A DNA stretch of 64,000 bases from Ensifer sp. LC11 (GTDB lineage: Bacteria; Pseudomonadota; Alphaproteobacteria; Rhizobiales; Rhizobiaceae), in NCBI RefSeq assembly GCF_001695835.1, contig NZ_MBSO01000001.1, positions 124,001 through 188,000 on the forward strand, in the 5' to 3' direction. Below are positions 35,332-43,648 of the stretch, piece after piece; positions within the stretch are counted from its first letter, which is position 1; the number at the start of each line of letters is the position of its first letter. The position numbers and the translations under genes are program-made. A model generated the notes under the pieces. It was not told the DNA's origin. It searched no databases and saw only the letters and a list, made by a program, of their open reading frames with translations.

Positions 35332-36510
35332 TCATTCGGGCAGCCCGCTCTTTCGCAATGCGTCGGCGAGCGCTTTCGTGGACGACGGTCCCCCTTCGAA
35401 CACACCGACCGTAAAGCCCGGTGCGACCTCCAGCAGCCGCTGCACCGTGGCATGTGCCGCGGTAAGGTTGCCGAGATTGACTTGGCTTATCGCCAGATAG
35501 GCATAGGACACGCTGAAGTGCGGGTTGGACTGGATTGCCAGCGTCGAATAGGCGGCGGCCTCGGTGAAGCGGCTGCTGAACAAATTGACGATCGCAAGCG
35601 CACAATAGGGGTGATAGTTCAAAGGATCGAAGGGGCTCAGCCGCAGCGCCTTGTGAGCGTGCTCAACCGCCCGTTCGCACTGTGCGCCGTGGGCGTTTGC
35701 GAGCGCGCTGAATCCGAGCGCCAGCGCCGAATTGCAGTCCAGTCTTAGCGCCCTTTCGAGCACCCCGATCGCTCCTTCATAGTCACGCGTGATATTGGCG
35801 TGGACGAAAGCCGCGATGCTCAATGCCTGCGCATCATTCGCGCCGATTCTCAACGCAATATCGACATGCTCCAGCGCCGCGGCCCTGTCCTCGGGACGGA
35901 AACCGCCGCGGAAGAAGCGCTGTTCATGACCCCATGCTGCATAGCCGTGCGCCGCGACGTAGTTTGGGTCGAGCCTCAGCGCTTCGCCCAGCAGACGCAG
36001 GGCCTCGTCGGTATCGGCGGGAGTGTTCGCGTGCACATGTGGCATGGCGCGAAGATACAGATCATAGGCATTGAGATTGCCGGGTCGCTTGCGGCGCGCC
36101 CGGTCGATCTCGGCACGTCGCAGCGAGGGCTCGATCGCGCCGACGATGGTCTCTGTCAGACTATCCTGCAGATCGAAAACGTCCTCGACCGCGCCCTCGA
36201 ACTTGTCGGCCCAAAGATGGGTCGCGGAGGCGGCCTCGATCAGCTGTCCCGTGATGCGCAACCGATTTGCGGCCTTGCGGACACTTCCCTCTAGCACGTA
36301 GCGGACGCCGAGTTCCTTGGCGACCTGGCGTAGATCCACATTCGTGTGTTTGTAAGCGAAAGTGGAATTCTTGGCGATGACGAAAAAGCCTGAGACCTTC
36401 GACAGACTGGTGATCAGATCTTCGACCAGTCCTTCAGCGAAATAGTCCTGTTCCGGGTCATCGCTCGTGTTGGCGAACGGCAACACAGCGATCGACGGGA
36501 ATTCCTTGTA
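35332..36510 (-). pseudogene. 5'-truncated TPR/cyclase-type gene remnant
   Basis: 384 codons from a GTG at 36486 with a few conserved codons upstream (EFPSIAV before LPFANTSDD), after which a stop codon at 36511-36513 closes the frame. In full-length rhizobial proteins this PSIAVLPF...-TPR module follows an adenylate/guanylate cyclase domain or a DNA-binding domain; here that N-terminal half is absent. The remaining part shows DYFAEGLVEDLITSLSKVSG, VRYVLEGSVRKAANRLRITG and a series of TPR helices (EALRLDPNYVAAHGYAAWGH). The break coincides with the edge of the accessory stretch. It might still be expressed as a short TPR protein. Confidence 0.7.
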
Positions 36511-36513
36511 TTA

Positions 36514-36799
36514 CCGCGGGAAGGTTCGCATGGCGTTTTCGGCCCGGCTAAGCCGTTTTCCCGCACGGCTTGAAGCGCTCGCTGTTCGCGCGAGTGAGGA
36601 ATTTTTTATATTAATCAATTATTCAGGCGTTTTTATAAACTCAGGATTGCTGAGCCGGCGTAAATGGGAATGCTCCGTAAGCGGTCTGGCGCTCGGCAGA
36701 AAAGAAAGACCGTGCAGCGAAACTCGTGAGTGTTGCCCGGGGGTCGGTGCCCAGGGTTCACCACCCGAACATTTGTGAAATACGAGAAGGGAAACAGCA
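36514..36799. other. AT-rich junction upstream of the helicase gene
   Basis: No gene seen. It contains a strongly AT-rich patch (36598-36650, TTTTTTATATTAATCAATTATTC and TTTTTATAAACTC), unlike neighbouring DNA, suitable for a promoter. AGAAGGGA just before 36800 is the helicase ribosome site. This is the probable left junction of the accessory stretch; no integrase, terminal repeat or tRNA fragment was recognised. Confidence 0.5.
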
Positions 36800-39700
36800 G
36801 TGCAACAAGCGCTTCAAACATTGAAATATTGGTTTGATGTGGAGGCGCTCACGACCCCAAATGCCGAAGAGGATAATGACAGGGGGGCGGATCACTTCGT
36901 CACCTACGTCAGAGACGCTACGCTTCCTTGGGAGCCACGATTTCGACAACCCCAGCGGCCCCACAAGCACTTCGTTCGCTTCGGGATCGTTCCGAGGACA
37001 TCGTATGAACAGGAACTCCTCACCGCGTTGGAAACAGCGTCAGCACCGGACTATGATTCCGGCGGACAAAAGGACAAGAAGGCCTACACCTTCTTGGGTG
37101 TCTTCGAAGTTGACGCCAAGGGATATGCTCAGGTTGGCACCCTGCAGATGTCGGCTTTCGCGGTCGCGTTTTCTCGCCTGAAGAACAGCGGGCAGTTGGA
37201 GTTTCGCACCTACCACGAAACGCTCACCGAATATTTTGACAAGGAAGCTCAGCGATTGGCTGCCGAGCCGATTTCCGTCGATGGGGCATTTATCGACAGG
37301 TTGGCGGGAAAGGCGATATCGTTGCTGAACTGGACACCTGCCGGCATGAAAGACGGGCCAAGCGTCATCGTCGTCAGCAAGGCGGTTATCGGTGAGGATA
37401 GGAGAGCGAGAAACCCGCAGATCGATCCAGTGAACGGGTTCTTCCTGGAAGAGATCGATGCGGTGATCAGCGGTATCCGCAATAAGGAGCCAACCGGTCT
37501 GGTGGTCCCTTATCTGGCCGAGCCGAGCGACAGTGGCCGGATTGACTGCACCAAAATCGAGTCCATAGACGCGAAACTCTCCCTGGATCTGCTTCCCGAT
37601 GGTCGCTGGCCGGCCCAATTCCCGCTGACGCTGATGCAGCAGGTCGCGGTGAACGAAGGTTTGCGGACGCTGCGGCCCGGCGGAATGTTCTCTCTCAACG
37701 GGCCGCCGGGAACCGGAAAAACGACGTTGCTGATGGATGTCGTGGCCGCGGTAATTGTCGAGCGCGCGAAAATTCTCGCCAGCTACTCGAATCCAAGGGA
37801 TGCTTTCGAACGACGATGGCAGGTTCAATATCAGGGCAAGAAGCCGGCCAACGTCTATGCTCTCGACGGTCGACTGCATGACTTCACGATGGTGGTTGCC
37901 AGCGCCAACAACGGCGCGGTCGAGAACGTCACGCGTGAGTTTCCCAACGGTACCAAAGTCGCTCCTCGGTACCGCGACAGGGCCAACTATTTCTCACCGA
38001 CGGCAACCGCCTTATTGAATACGGTCACAGAAGGCGATGACGATGACGCTGTTGAAGAACAGGATGAGGTCAAGGCTTGGGGATTGATTTCAGCTGTCCT
38101 CGGCAAGATGGCGAATAGGACCAGCTTTGCCAACGTCCTGAACGCAAAAACAAGCGACGGAGCACGCAGTCCAGCGAACATATTTCGTCAGTTGGACGAG
38201 GAGGCGGGAACTGTCGACTGGAGTACGGCCCGAAGGGAATTCACTGACTCCCTCGCGCTGGTTTCCCGTCTCAAAGACGCGATTGCGAATTTCGAGTCCG
38301 TATCGAGCTCTCTCCCCGATCTGCGAAAAGCCGCAGCGTATTGGGCAGAAGAATTAAAGACGCGTCATGAGGCCGCGGAGGTCGCGAAAGCAGCCGGCAT
38401 GGCAGCCGCCTCTGCACTTGCAGACTGCGAAGAGGAGTTTCGTTCCGCCGATAAAGGAGCCGACTTACGGCGGCCTGGCGGGGTGATGTACATTTTGGCG
38501 CTTCTCCCTTCGACACTGAAAATCTCCAGATCTGCCAGAAATCGGATTGCCTTGTTCGAGGCTGCGATCGAACACCGAACACAGTGCGAGGCCGCACGAA
38601 ACAGCGCCCGCACCGCCGCGAGGCAATCTGAGCAGCTCCTGAAAGCCAAGGCCGGCGCCGTGAGCGAAGCTCAACAAAAACATGAGTCCGCGAAACAATC
38701 ACTCGCAACACAGAACACTCAGCTCGAGACCCTGAGGGGCAAGTTGACCGGTCTCGTTAGCTTTAACGACCTCACCTCCGCTTCGGAACATGACCGTCAG
38801 CAGATGTTGCCGCGCATGTGCGATGCTCTCAATGACGCCCGCGCAATGGTGTTCGTCAAGGCAATGGCTCTACATCGCGCATTTGTTTTCGGCGCGGGAA
38901 ATGCCTTCTCCGGAAATCTGAAGCGAGCCCTTGGCATGCTGACAGGGGACAGGAACCTGGCCCCTATCATTAACGCCGCCGGCAGGGATCTTTGGACGAC
39001 CTTGTCGCTGCTGGTACCGGTGGTGTCGACCACGTTCGCATCATTTGCACGTTGCTTCGCGCATATGCCCCGTGGCGGGATCGGATGGTTGTTTGTAGAC
39101 GAAGCTGGTCAGGCCGTACCCCAACACGCGGTCGGGGCGCTGGCGCGGGCAAAAAGGGCCCTTATCGTTGGGGATCCGCTGCAAGTGGAGCCTGTCATTA
39201 CGCTCGACAAGAACGTTGATGCGAAACTTCTGGAGCGTCACGGCGCCCGTGTCAGGCACCAGTCGACTGCAACGTCTCTGCAGGTGATTGCCGATCAGAA
39301 CAATAAGTTCGGCACATACCTCGATTCCCATACGGGAGAGCGGGTGTGGGTTGGTTCCCCGCTGAAGGTGCATCGACGCTGCGTCGAGCCGATGTTCTCC
39401 ATATCCAACAAGATTGCCTACAACAAAACGATGGTTCTCGGGCGAGGCAAGTCCGAGGAGGAGGTAAGGCTAACCGAAGGCGATGCCAAGAACGCGCGAG
39501 CTCCCAGCCCATTGTTCGGCCCAAGCTCCTGGATTGACGTTCAGGGGACGGAAGGATGCGAAAAACACTATATTCCAGCTCAAGCGGATATCGCCCTCGG
39601 ACTGGTGAAGACCTACTTGGCCAACGGGTGGGTCAATGAAAAGACGGGCATGCCAAACCTGTTTGTCATTTCGCCGTTCAAGACCGCGGCCTCGGGCATG

Positions 39701-40057
39701 CGGACAGATCTGAAGCGGACGCGAAGGGAGTGGGCATCCCATATCCCGACGAAAGAGTTTGACAAGTGGGTTAAACGGTCGGTCGGAACCGTACATACAT
39801 TCCAGGGGAAAGAGGCTGAAAGTGTCATCTTCCTGCTGGGGGGATCAACGTTCAACGCCGTACGATGGGCGGCTTCCACCCCGAACATTTTCAACGTTGG
39901 CGTCACTCGAGCTCAGCGGCGTCTATACGTTGTCGGCGATTGGAACGAATGGATGAAATGCCCGCTGGTTAAAGGCACCATGAACATCGAAGGATGGAGA
40001 GTCTCCCGTGATGTTGCCCTTGACCGCATAAACTCCTCGCTCAAAACAATCGCCTGA
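36800..40057 (+). CDS. Large superfamily 1 helicase (COG1112-like), stand-alone
   Basis: 1085 residues from a GTG start with AGAAGGGA upstream. Helicase motifs are complete: Walker A LNGPPGTGKTTLL at 299-311, an Asn-rich motif Ia-type block VVASANNGAVENVTREF, Walker B WLFVDEAGQAVPQHAV near 764, motif III IVGDPLQVEPV near 789, motif V VGTVHTFQGKEAESVIF near 996, and motif VI GVTRAQRRLYVVGD near 1033. Residues 1-290 form an N-terminal region I cannot name. Residues about 490-670 are coiled-coil-like, rich in Ala/Glu/Lys, an insertion between core motifs. No nuclease domain follows motif VI. Composition is visibly less GC-rich than that of neighbours, suggesting transfer. Such proteins occur in mobile and defence islands. 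Confidence 0.85.
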   Translation: MQQALQTLKYWFDVEALTTPNAEEDNDRGADHFVTYVRDATLPWEPRFRQPQRPHKHFVRFGIVPRTSYEQELLTALETASAPDYDSGGQKDKKAYTFLGVFEVDAKGYAQVGTLQMSAFAVAFSRLKNSGQLEFRTYHETLTEYFDKEAQRLAAEPISVDGAFIDRLAGKAISLLNWTPAGMKDGPSVIVVSKAVIGEDRRARNPQIDPVNGFFLEEIDAVISGIRNKEPTGLVVPYLAEPSDSGRIDCTKIESIDAKLSLDLLPDGRWPAQFPLTLMQQVAVNEGLRTLRPGGMFSLNGPPGTGKTTLLMDVVAAVIVERAKILASYSNPRDAFERRWQVQYQGKKPANVYALDGRLHDFTMVVASANNGAVENVTREFPNGTKVAPRYRDRANYFSPTATALLNTVTEGDDDDAVEEQDEVKAWGLISAVLGKMANRTSFANVLNAKTSDGARSPANIFRQLDEEAGTVDWSTARREFTDSLALVSRLKDAIANFESVSSSLPDLRKAAAYWAEELKTRHEAAEVAKAAGMAAASALADCEEEFRSADKGADLRRPGGVMYILALLPSTLKISRSARNRIALFEAAIEHRTQCEAARNSARTAARQSEQLLKAKAGAVSEAQQKHESAKQSLATQNTQLETLRGKLTGLVSFNDLTSASEHDRQQMLPRMCDALNDARAMVFVKAMALHRAFVFGAGNAFSGNLKRALGMLTGDRNLAPIINAAGRDLWTTLSLLVPVVSTTFASFARCFAHMPRGGIGWLFVDEAGQAVPQHAVGALARAKRALIVGDPLQVEPVITLDKNVDAKLLERHGARVRHQSTATSLQVIADQNNKFGTYLDSHTGERVWVGSPLKVHRRCVEPMFSISNKIAYNKTMVLGRGKSEEEVRLTEGDAKNARAPSPLFGPSSWIDVQGTEGCEKHYIPAQADIALGLVKTYLANGWVNEKTGMPNLFVISPFKTAASGMRTDLKRTRREWASHIPTKEFDKWVKRSVGTVHTFQGKEAESVIFLLGGSTFNAVRWAASTPNIFNVGVTRAQRRLYVVGDWNEWMKCPLVKGTMNIEGWRVSRDVALDRINSSLKTIA

Positions 40058-40408
40058 GGGAAAGGCTAGCGGAATTCATCTGAGTTTCGCTAGCTAGGCG
40101 CGCAATCGGTCAAGGCGTCATTTCGACTCGAGACGGAATCGATCGCCGCATGTTTCAAGTATTTTTTCGACGCGCTACGATCGTCTGCGAACCCCGCAAC
40201 AATGTTGTTGCTCGTGCACCAGATGTGGCTCTTTTGATTGTCTCCATCGCCTCTTTCTGTGAGAAGCTCGTCAGAGCGAAAATTTCGGCTGTTTACGGTT
40301 CTTTAACCATAAAACTCCATCGAGTCCTTTGATTGGCCGAGTCCTCGGAAAAAGCGCCGCCGCCAGGCTACTACGGTCGATGGACGCTCGAAATCCGCCT
40401 GCTTCTTC
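40058..40408. other. Region after the helicase with a hairpin
   Basis: No gene recognised in 351 bases. A hairpin, GCTAGCG (40065-40071) with CGCTAGC (40088-40094), follows the helicase stop by eight bases and is a plausible terminator. The rest is of mixed composition with no conserved frame. Confidence 0.55.
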
Positions 40409-41302
40409 TCAGACCAGCATCGACTGCTGGGCCGAGATGCCCGCCGTCGCTCCCTGCGATATTGCCGTGGTGACCGAGGCCATGGCTGGATTTGCAAGAT
40501 CGCCGGCAGCATAGATGCCGGGCATGCTGGTTTCGCGGCGTTCGTCTACCTTGAGTGCGATGCCGAAGGGCGTATTGACCGTGGCGAGGCCCAGTGGGTC
40601 ATGAAGGCTCGCGGACGGCTTGTTGCGCGGATGTGCGAACAGGATGTCAACCGCGGCACTGCGGCCGCTCTCAAGATTGACAGTAGTAATTTGGCCCCGG
40701 TGATGTGCGATCTCAACGACCCGGCCTTCGACGACACTTATGTTGCGTCGATCCAGATCGGCGCGAATCTCGGGTGAAATATCGTGACCATCGGCGAATA
40801 CCGTCAACGTTTCGGTCCAGTCGTGGTACAGCCTGACATAATTGTGCGACGGCGGGCCGGACCAGACGAGGCCCCAATGCTGGTCGGCGACTTCAAAGCC
40901 ATCGCAATAGGGGCAGGGCACGATGGATGTGCCCCAGCTTTCGGCAAAGCCCGGCACATCAGGCATCTGGTCGGCAACGCCATAGCTCAGTATCAGGCGA
41001 CGCGCGCCGAGGCTTTCGCCATCGCCAGTGAGGACGGAGAAATCGTCGATGACGCCGGAGATCCTGTCGGCCCGAGCGTTCACTAGCTTGACCGTGGAAT
41101 AACGCGCCAGTTGCTGCCGCGCCGTGGCCAGGATGTCCAGCGGTGGCTTGTGATCGTGGCCGAGCAGACCATGCGAATGGCGGGCGAAACGATTGCGCGG
41201 CACCCCGGTATCGAGAACGGTGACCTTGCGACGGGCACGCCCGAGCTGCAGGGCGGCGGCTAGGCCAGCAAAGCTGCCGCCGATGATTATGACGTCATCC
41301 AT
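40409..41302 (-). CDS. NAD(P)/FAD-dependent oxidoreductase, thioredoxin-reductase-like
   Basis: About 297 residues. FAD-binding IIIGGSFAGLAAALQLGRAR at the N terminus, a CPYC redox pair in SIVPCPYCDGFEVA near residue 135, and a C-terminal FAD motif GIYAAGDLANPAMASVTTAI. This is the TrxB-like single-unit layout; partner thioredoxin is unknown. The ATG at 41302 directly precedes the FAD motif (DDVIIIGG); an upstream extension to 41356 adds nothing conserved. It is divergent from a TetR regulator that probably controls it. Confidence 0.88.
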   Translation of the reverse strand: MDDVIIIGGSFAGLAAALQLGRARRKVTVLDTGVPRNRFARHSHGLLGHDHKPPLDILATARQQLARYSTVKLVNARADRISGVIDDFSVLTGDGESLGARRLILSYGVADQMPDVPGFAESWGTSIVPCPYCDGFEVADQHWGLVWSGPPSHNYVRLYHDWTETLTVFADGHDISPEIRADLDRRNISVVEGRVVEIAHHRGQITTVNLESGRSAAVDILFAHPRNKPSASLHDPLGLATVNTPFGIALKVDERRETSMPGIYAAGDLANPAMASVTTAISQGATAGISAQQSMLV

Positions 41303-41455
41303 GGTGATGGGCTCCGTGTTGTGGATGGAGGTGGTGAGGCTGGGCCTGGCGCGCAATAACGTTCAGTGACGCGCATTCGATATCGCTGTGCGTCGAATGG
41401 AAACCTGAGTTGACGGACACGATGAAATCCACGCTTGGAACTTATGTAACTCCGT

Positions 41456-41483
41456 AGTATCGTAATTCAGCAATAACGATACT
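41456..41483. promoter_or_regulatory. Inverted repeat, likely TetR operator
   Basis: AGTATCGT (41456-41463) and ACGATACT (41476-41483), perfect 8-base arms with a 12-base spacer. It lies between the divergent oxidoreductase and TetR genes, 20 bases before the TetR start. This is the usual place for an autoregulatory TetR operator controlling both genes. Confidence 0.65.
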
Positions 41484-41502
41484 GTCAAGGATCTTAATTA
41501 TC

Positions 41503-42153
41503 GTGCCCGAAGAAAACGTCCGCGCACGGCGCGGCCGGCCCGCCAACCAGGCGCTTGGCCAAACGATTGTCGACGCCGCCGGCGAACTTTTTGCGGAATT
41601 GGGTTTTCAAGCGACGACATTGGAGAAGGTCGCCCAGCGAGCGAAGATATCCAAGCTCAGCATCTATCGCCACTTCGAGAACAAGGAAGCGCTGTTCGGC
41701 GCGGCGTTTTCGGCTCGCTGCCAGCAGCTAATACCGCAGGCCCTTTTTGAGGGTGTCGACGGTTCGGCCGAAGAGCAACTCATGGCGGTGGGATCGTCGC
41801 TGCTTCGCACGCTGCTGCGCCCGGACGTGCGCGGGGTCGAAGCCATGGTCATGGCCGACGTCACGAGCCAGATGTCGTTGAGCAAGCTCCATTACGAAGC
41901 CGGGCCTGCCCATATCATTGCCCAAGTCGAGGCCCTGTTGCGCCAGTTGCACTCGAAGGCACTTCTAAACGTGCCTGATCCTCTCCAGTCTGCCCGCTTG
42001 TTCGCCGCCCTTTTCAAAGGCTCCGATCTGCTGCTCATCGCACGCTTCGATGAGGCAAAAGCCCAGGACGACAACGAGATCCAATCCTATTGCCGATCGG
42101 CCGTCGCCATGTTCATCGCGGCGCACGGTCGAACCGATCACCCGCGGGGATAG
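41503..42153 (+). CDS. TetR-family transcriptional regulator
   Basis: 216 residues. The N-terminal helix-turn-helix is clear: QTIVDAAGELFAELGFQATT followed by LEKVAQRAKISKLSIYRHFE (residues 21-60). The C-terminal ligand domain resembles the AcrR-type C-terminal domain. The start is a GTG at 41503 with AAGGAT about 11 bases upstream. It is divergent from the FAD oxidoreductase and followed 31 bases later by a methyltransferase gene in the same direction. Confidence 0.88.
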   Translation: MPEENVRARRGRPANQALGQTIVDAAGELFAELGFQATTLEKVAQRAKISKLSIYRHFENKEALFGAAFSARCQQLIPQALFEGVDGSAEEQLMAVGSSLLRTLLRPDVRGVEAMVMADVTSQMSLSKLHYEAGPAHIIAQVEALLRQLHSKALLNVPDPLQSARLFAALFKGSDLLLIARFDEAKAQDDNEIQSYCRSAVAMFIAAHGRTDHPRG

Positions 42154-42184
42154 CTCGCTTGAAGATCAGAGCAGGGATCATGCC

Positions 42185-43048
42185 ATGACAGAGAATGATG
42201 TTTATCAGGTATCCGACTGGAAAGGTCAGGGCGGGGAGCGCTGGGTCGCCTACCAGGCCCGGCTCGATGCGATGGTGGCGGTGTTTGGCGAGGCCGCGAT
42301 CGAGGCCGCCGCGCCCGTCGCGGGTGAACGCGTGCTGGACATCGGTTGCGGCGCGGGGGCATCTAGTCGAGACTTGGCCAACCGTGTCGGCGCGGGCGGC
42401 CAAGTCGTCGGCATGGACATATCCGAGCCGCTGATCGACAAAGCGCGCGCGCTAGCGCCGCAGCATTCGGCCGCCTCGTTCCAGGTGGCCGATGCCAGCA
42501 GCGCCGAGCTTCCGCCGGAGGCGTTCGACATTCTGTTCTCGCGTTTCGGGGTGATGTTCTTTGACAATCCCACAGCGGCGTTCACTCACATGCGCCGCGC
42601 CCTCCGTCCGGGCGGACGGGTCGCTTTCGTCTGCTGGCGCAGCATAGCCGAGAACGACTGGGTGAGCCTGCCGATGGGCGCGATGAAAGGAATCATCCCG
42701 CCGATGACGCCGCCCAATCCGGAAGCGCCCGGCCCGTTCTCGTTCGGCGACCAGGGGCGTGTGGCGCGTATTCTAACGGCGGCGGGCCTCACCGATGTCG
42801 CTATCACGCCCTTCGATGCATCCATCCCGTTCGGCAAGGGGGAGACGCGGGATGCGGCGCTCGACGACGCAGTGAAGATGACACTCGAGGTCGGCCTGCT
42901 GGCTCGCTCTCTCGTTGATCAGCCCGACGATATCCGCGTCCGCGCCGCGGTTGCGGTTCGCACCGTCTTCGCGGGGTTCACTCGCGAGCGATCAGTGATG
43001 ATCGACGGCGCGGCGTGGATCGTCACCGGCCGCAATCCGGCAAGCTGA
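42185..43048 (+). CDS. Class I SAM-dependent methyltransferase
   Basis: About 287 residues. The SAM motif is VLDIGCGAGASSRDLANRVG, followed by VVGMDISEPLIDKARAL, FDILFSRFGVMFFDNPTAAF and LRPGGRVAFVCWRS, the UbiE/COQ5-like small-molecule methyltransferase pattern. CAGGGA precedes the ATG at 42185. It is probably co-transcribed with the TetR gene. The substrate is unknown. Confidence 0.87.
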   Translation: MTENDVYQVSDWKGQGGERWVAYQARLDAMVAVFGEAAIEAAAPVAGERVLDIGCGAGASSRDLANRVGAGGQVVGMDISEPLIDKARALAPQHSAASFQVADASSAELPPEAFDILFSRFGVMFFDNPTAAFTHMRRALRPGGRVAFVCWRSIAENDWVSLPMGAMKGIIPPMTPPNPEAPGPFSFGDQGRVARILTAAGLTDVAITPFDASIPFGKGETRDAALDDAVKMTLEVGLLARSLVDQPDDIRVRAAVAVRTVFAGFTRERSVMIDGAAWIVTGRNPAS

Positions 43049-43170
43049 GCGGGATTGATACGACGACCACTGCTGCGAGGACTGGCGCAAACTGGAAACC
43101 CAGCTTTGGCATCATGCCCACCGAGAGCAGAGACCGTAATATGGGGTCTGATTGATGAGGATGCGTATGG

Positions 43171-43232
43171 ATCCGCACTTATTGTGTCACAGTCCGCGCT
43201 TAGTGGCATCTAGTCCGCGATTATGTGGCGAT
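43171..43232. repeat. Three degenerate ~21-bp tandem repeats beside the tRNA
   Basis: Copy 1 ATCCGCACTTATTGTGTCAC (43171-43190), copy 2 starting AGTCCGCGCTTAGTGGCATC (43191-43211), copy 3 starting AGTCCGCGATTATGTGGCGA (43212-43232). Iterated units of this kind, with TCCGCG and GTGGCA blocks, are typical of the ends of IS21-family elements, where several ~20-bp copies bind the transposase. No istA or istB gene is present, so this would be a terminal remnant. It lies 14 bases from the tRNA 3' end. Confidence 0.55.
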
Positions 43233-43246
43233 CAGGATGAATTTAT

Positions 43247-43323
43247 TGGCGCACCCGACAGGATTCGAACCTGTGACCTTTGGAATCGGAATCCAACACT
43301 CTATCCAGCTGAGCTACGGGTGC
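43247..43323 (-). tRNA. tRNA-Arg (anticodon CCG)
   Basis: Reading the minus strand from 43323: acceptor stem GCACCCG pairs with CGGGTGC, then a D arm (GCTCAGCTGGATAGAGT), anticodon stem TTGGA/TCCAA with loop TTCCGAT giving anticodon CCG, and a T arm with GGTTCGAATCC. The discriminator is G and CCA is encoded at 43247-43249. It reads CGG codons, which are frequent in this genome. In S. meliloti a single tRNA-Arg(CCG) is reported as essential and located on pSymB. Its 3' end faces the accessory stretch. Confidence 0.95.
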
Positions 43324-43648
43324 ATCCGTTGGCGGCAGGGCCGCCGAAGCAGGCTGTGAGCGGTTCTTAGCCTAGCTTGCGTGTCGCTTCAATGGTCAAT
43401 TGCAAGAGATTGTGGTAGAAACGTCTATCCTTCGCTGCGCTGTGGTCGCGGCGCATCGCTTCGGGCAAACGACGCGTCGGGCGGGCACGCAACTGCCTCA
43501 GGCGGTATAACCCGCTTGGTGTAGCTAGAATTGGTCAGGCGAACTTCCTTGCGACGAAGGATGGCGCACTATAAATTCTATATTATAGAAAATACTAATT
43601 TAGATTGTCCGATGCTCCGATTACGTTTTTTGGCGAGGGGGCAGTTTT
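43324..43648. other. Region between tRNA-Arg and the membrane glycosyltransferase
   Basis: 325 bases without a gene. The part next to the tRNA must hold its leftward promoter. The part before 43649 is AT-rich (CACTATAAATTCTATATTATAGAAAATACTAATTTAG in 43568-43604) and contains the near-palindrome TTCTATATTATAGAA, a likely promoter or operator for the rightward gene set. Confidence 0.5.

Noticed and set aside
36800-40057. Assignment of the helicase to the Mokosh type II or Hachiman defence system
   Set aside because: No phospholipase D-type nuclease domain follows the helicase motifs and no HamA-like partner gene is adjacent.
43171-43232. Repeats considered as a CRISPR array or phage att site
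   Set aside because: The repeats are contiguous, without spacers, degenerate, and there is no integrase; IS21-like terminal repeats fit better.
36514-43246. Integrative element with flanking att repeats
   Set aside because: No integrase, relaxase or duplicate of the tRNA 3' end was found by eye; only the truncation and composition suggest transfer.
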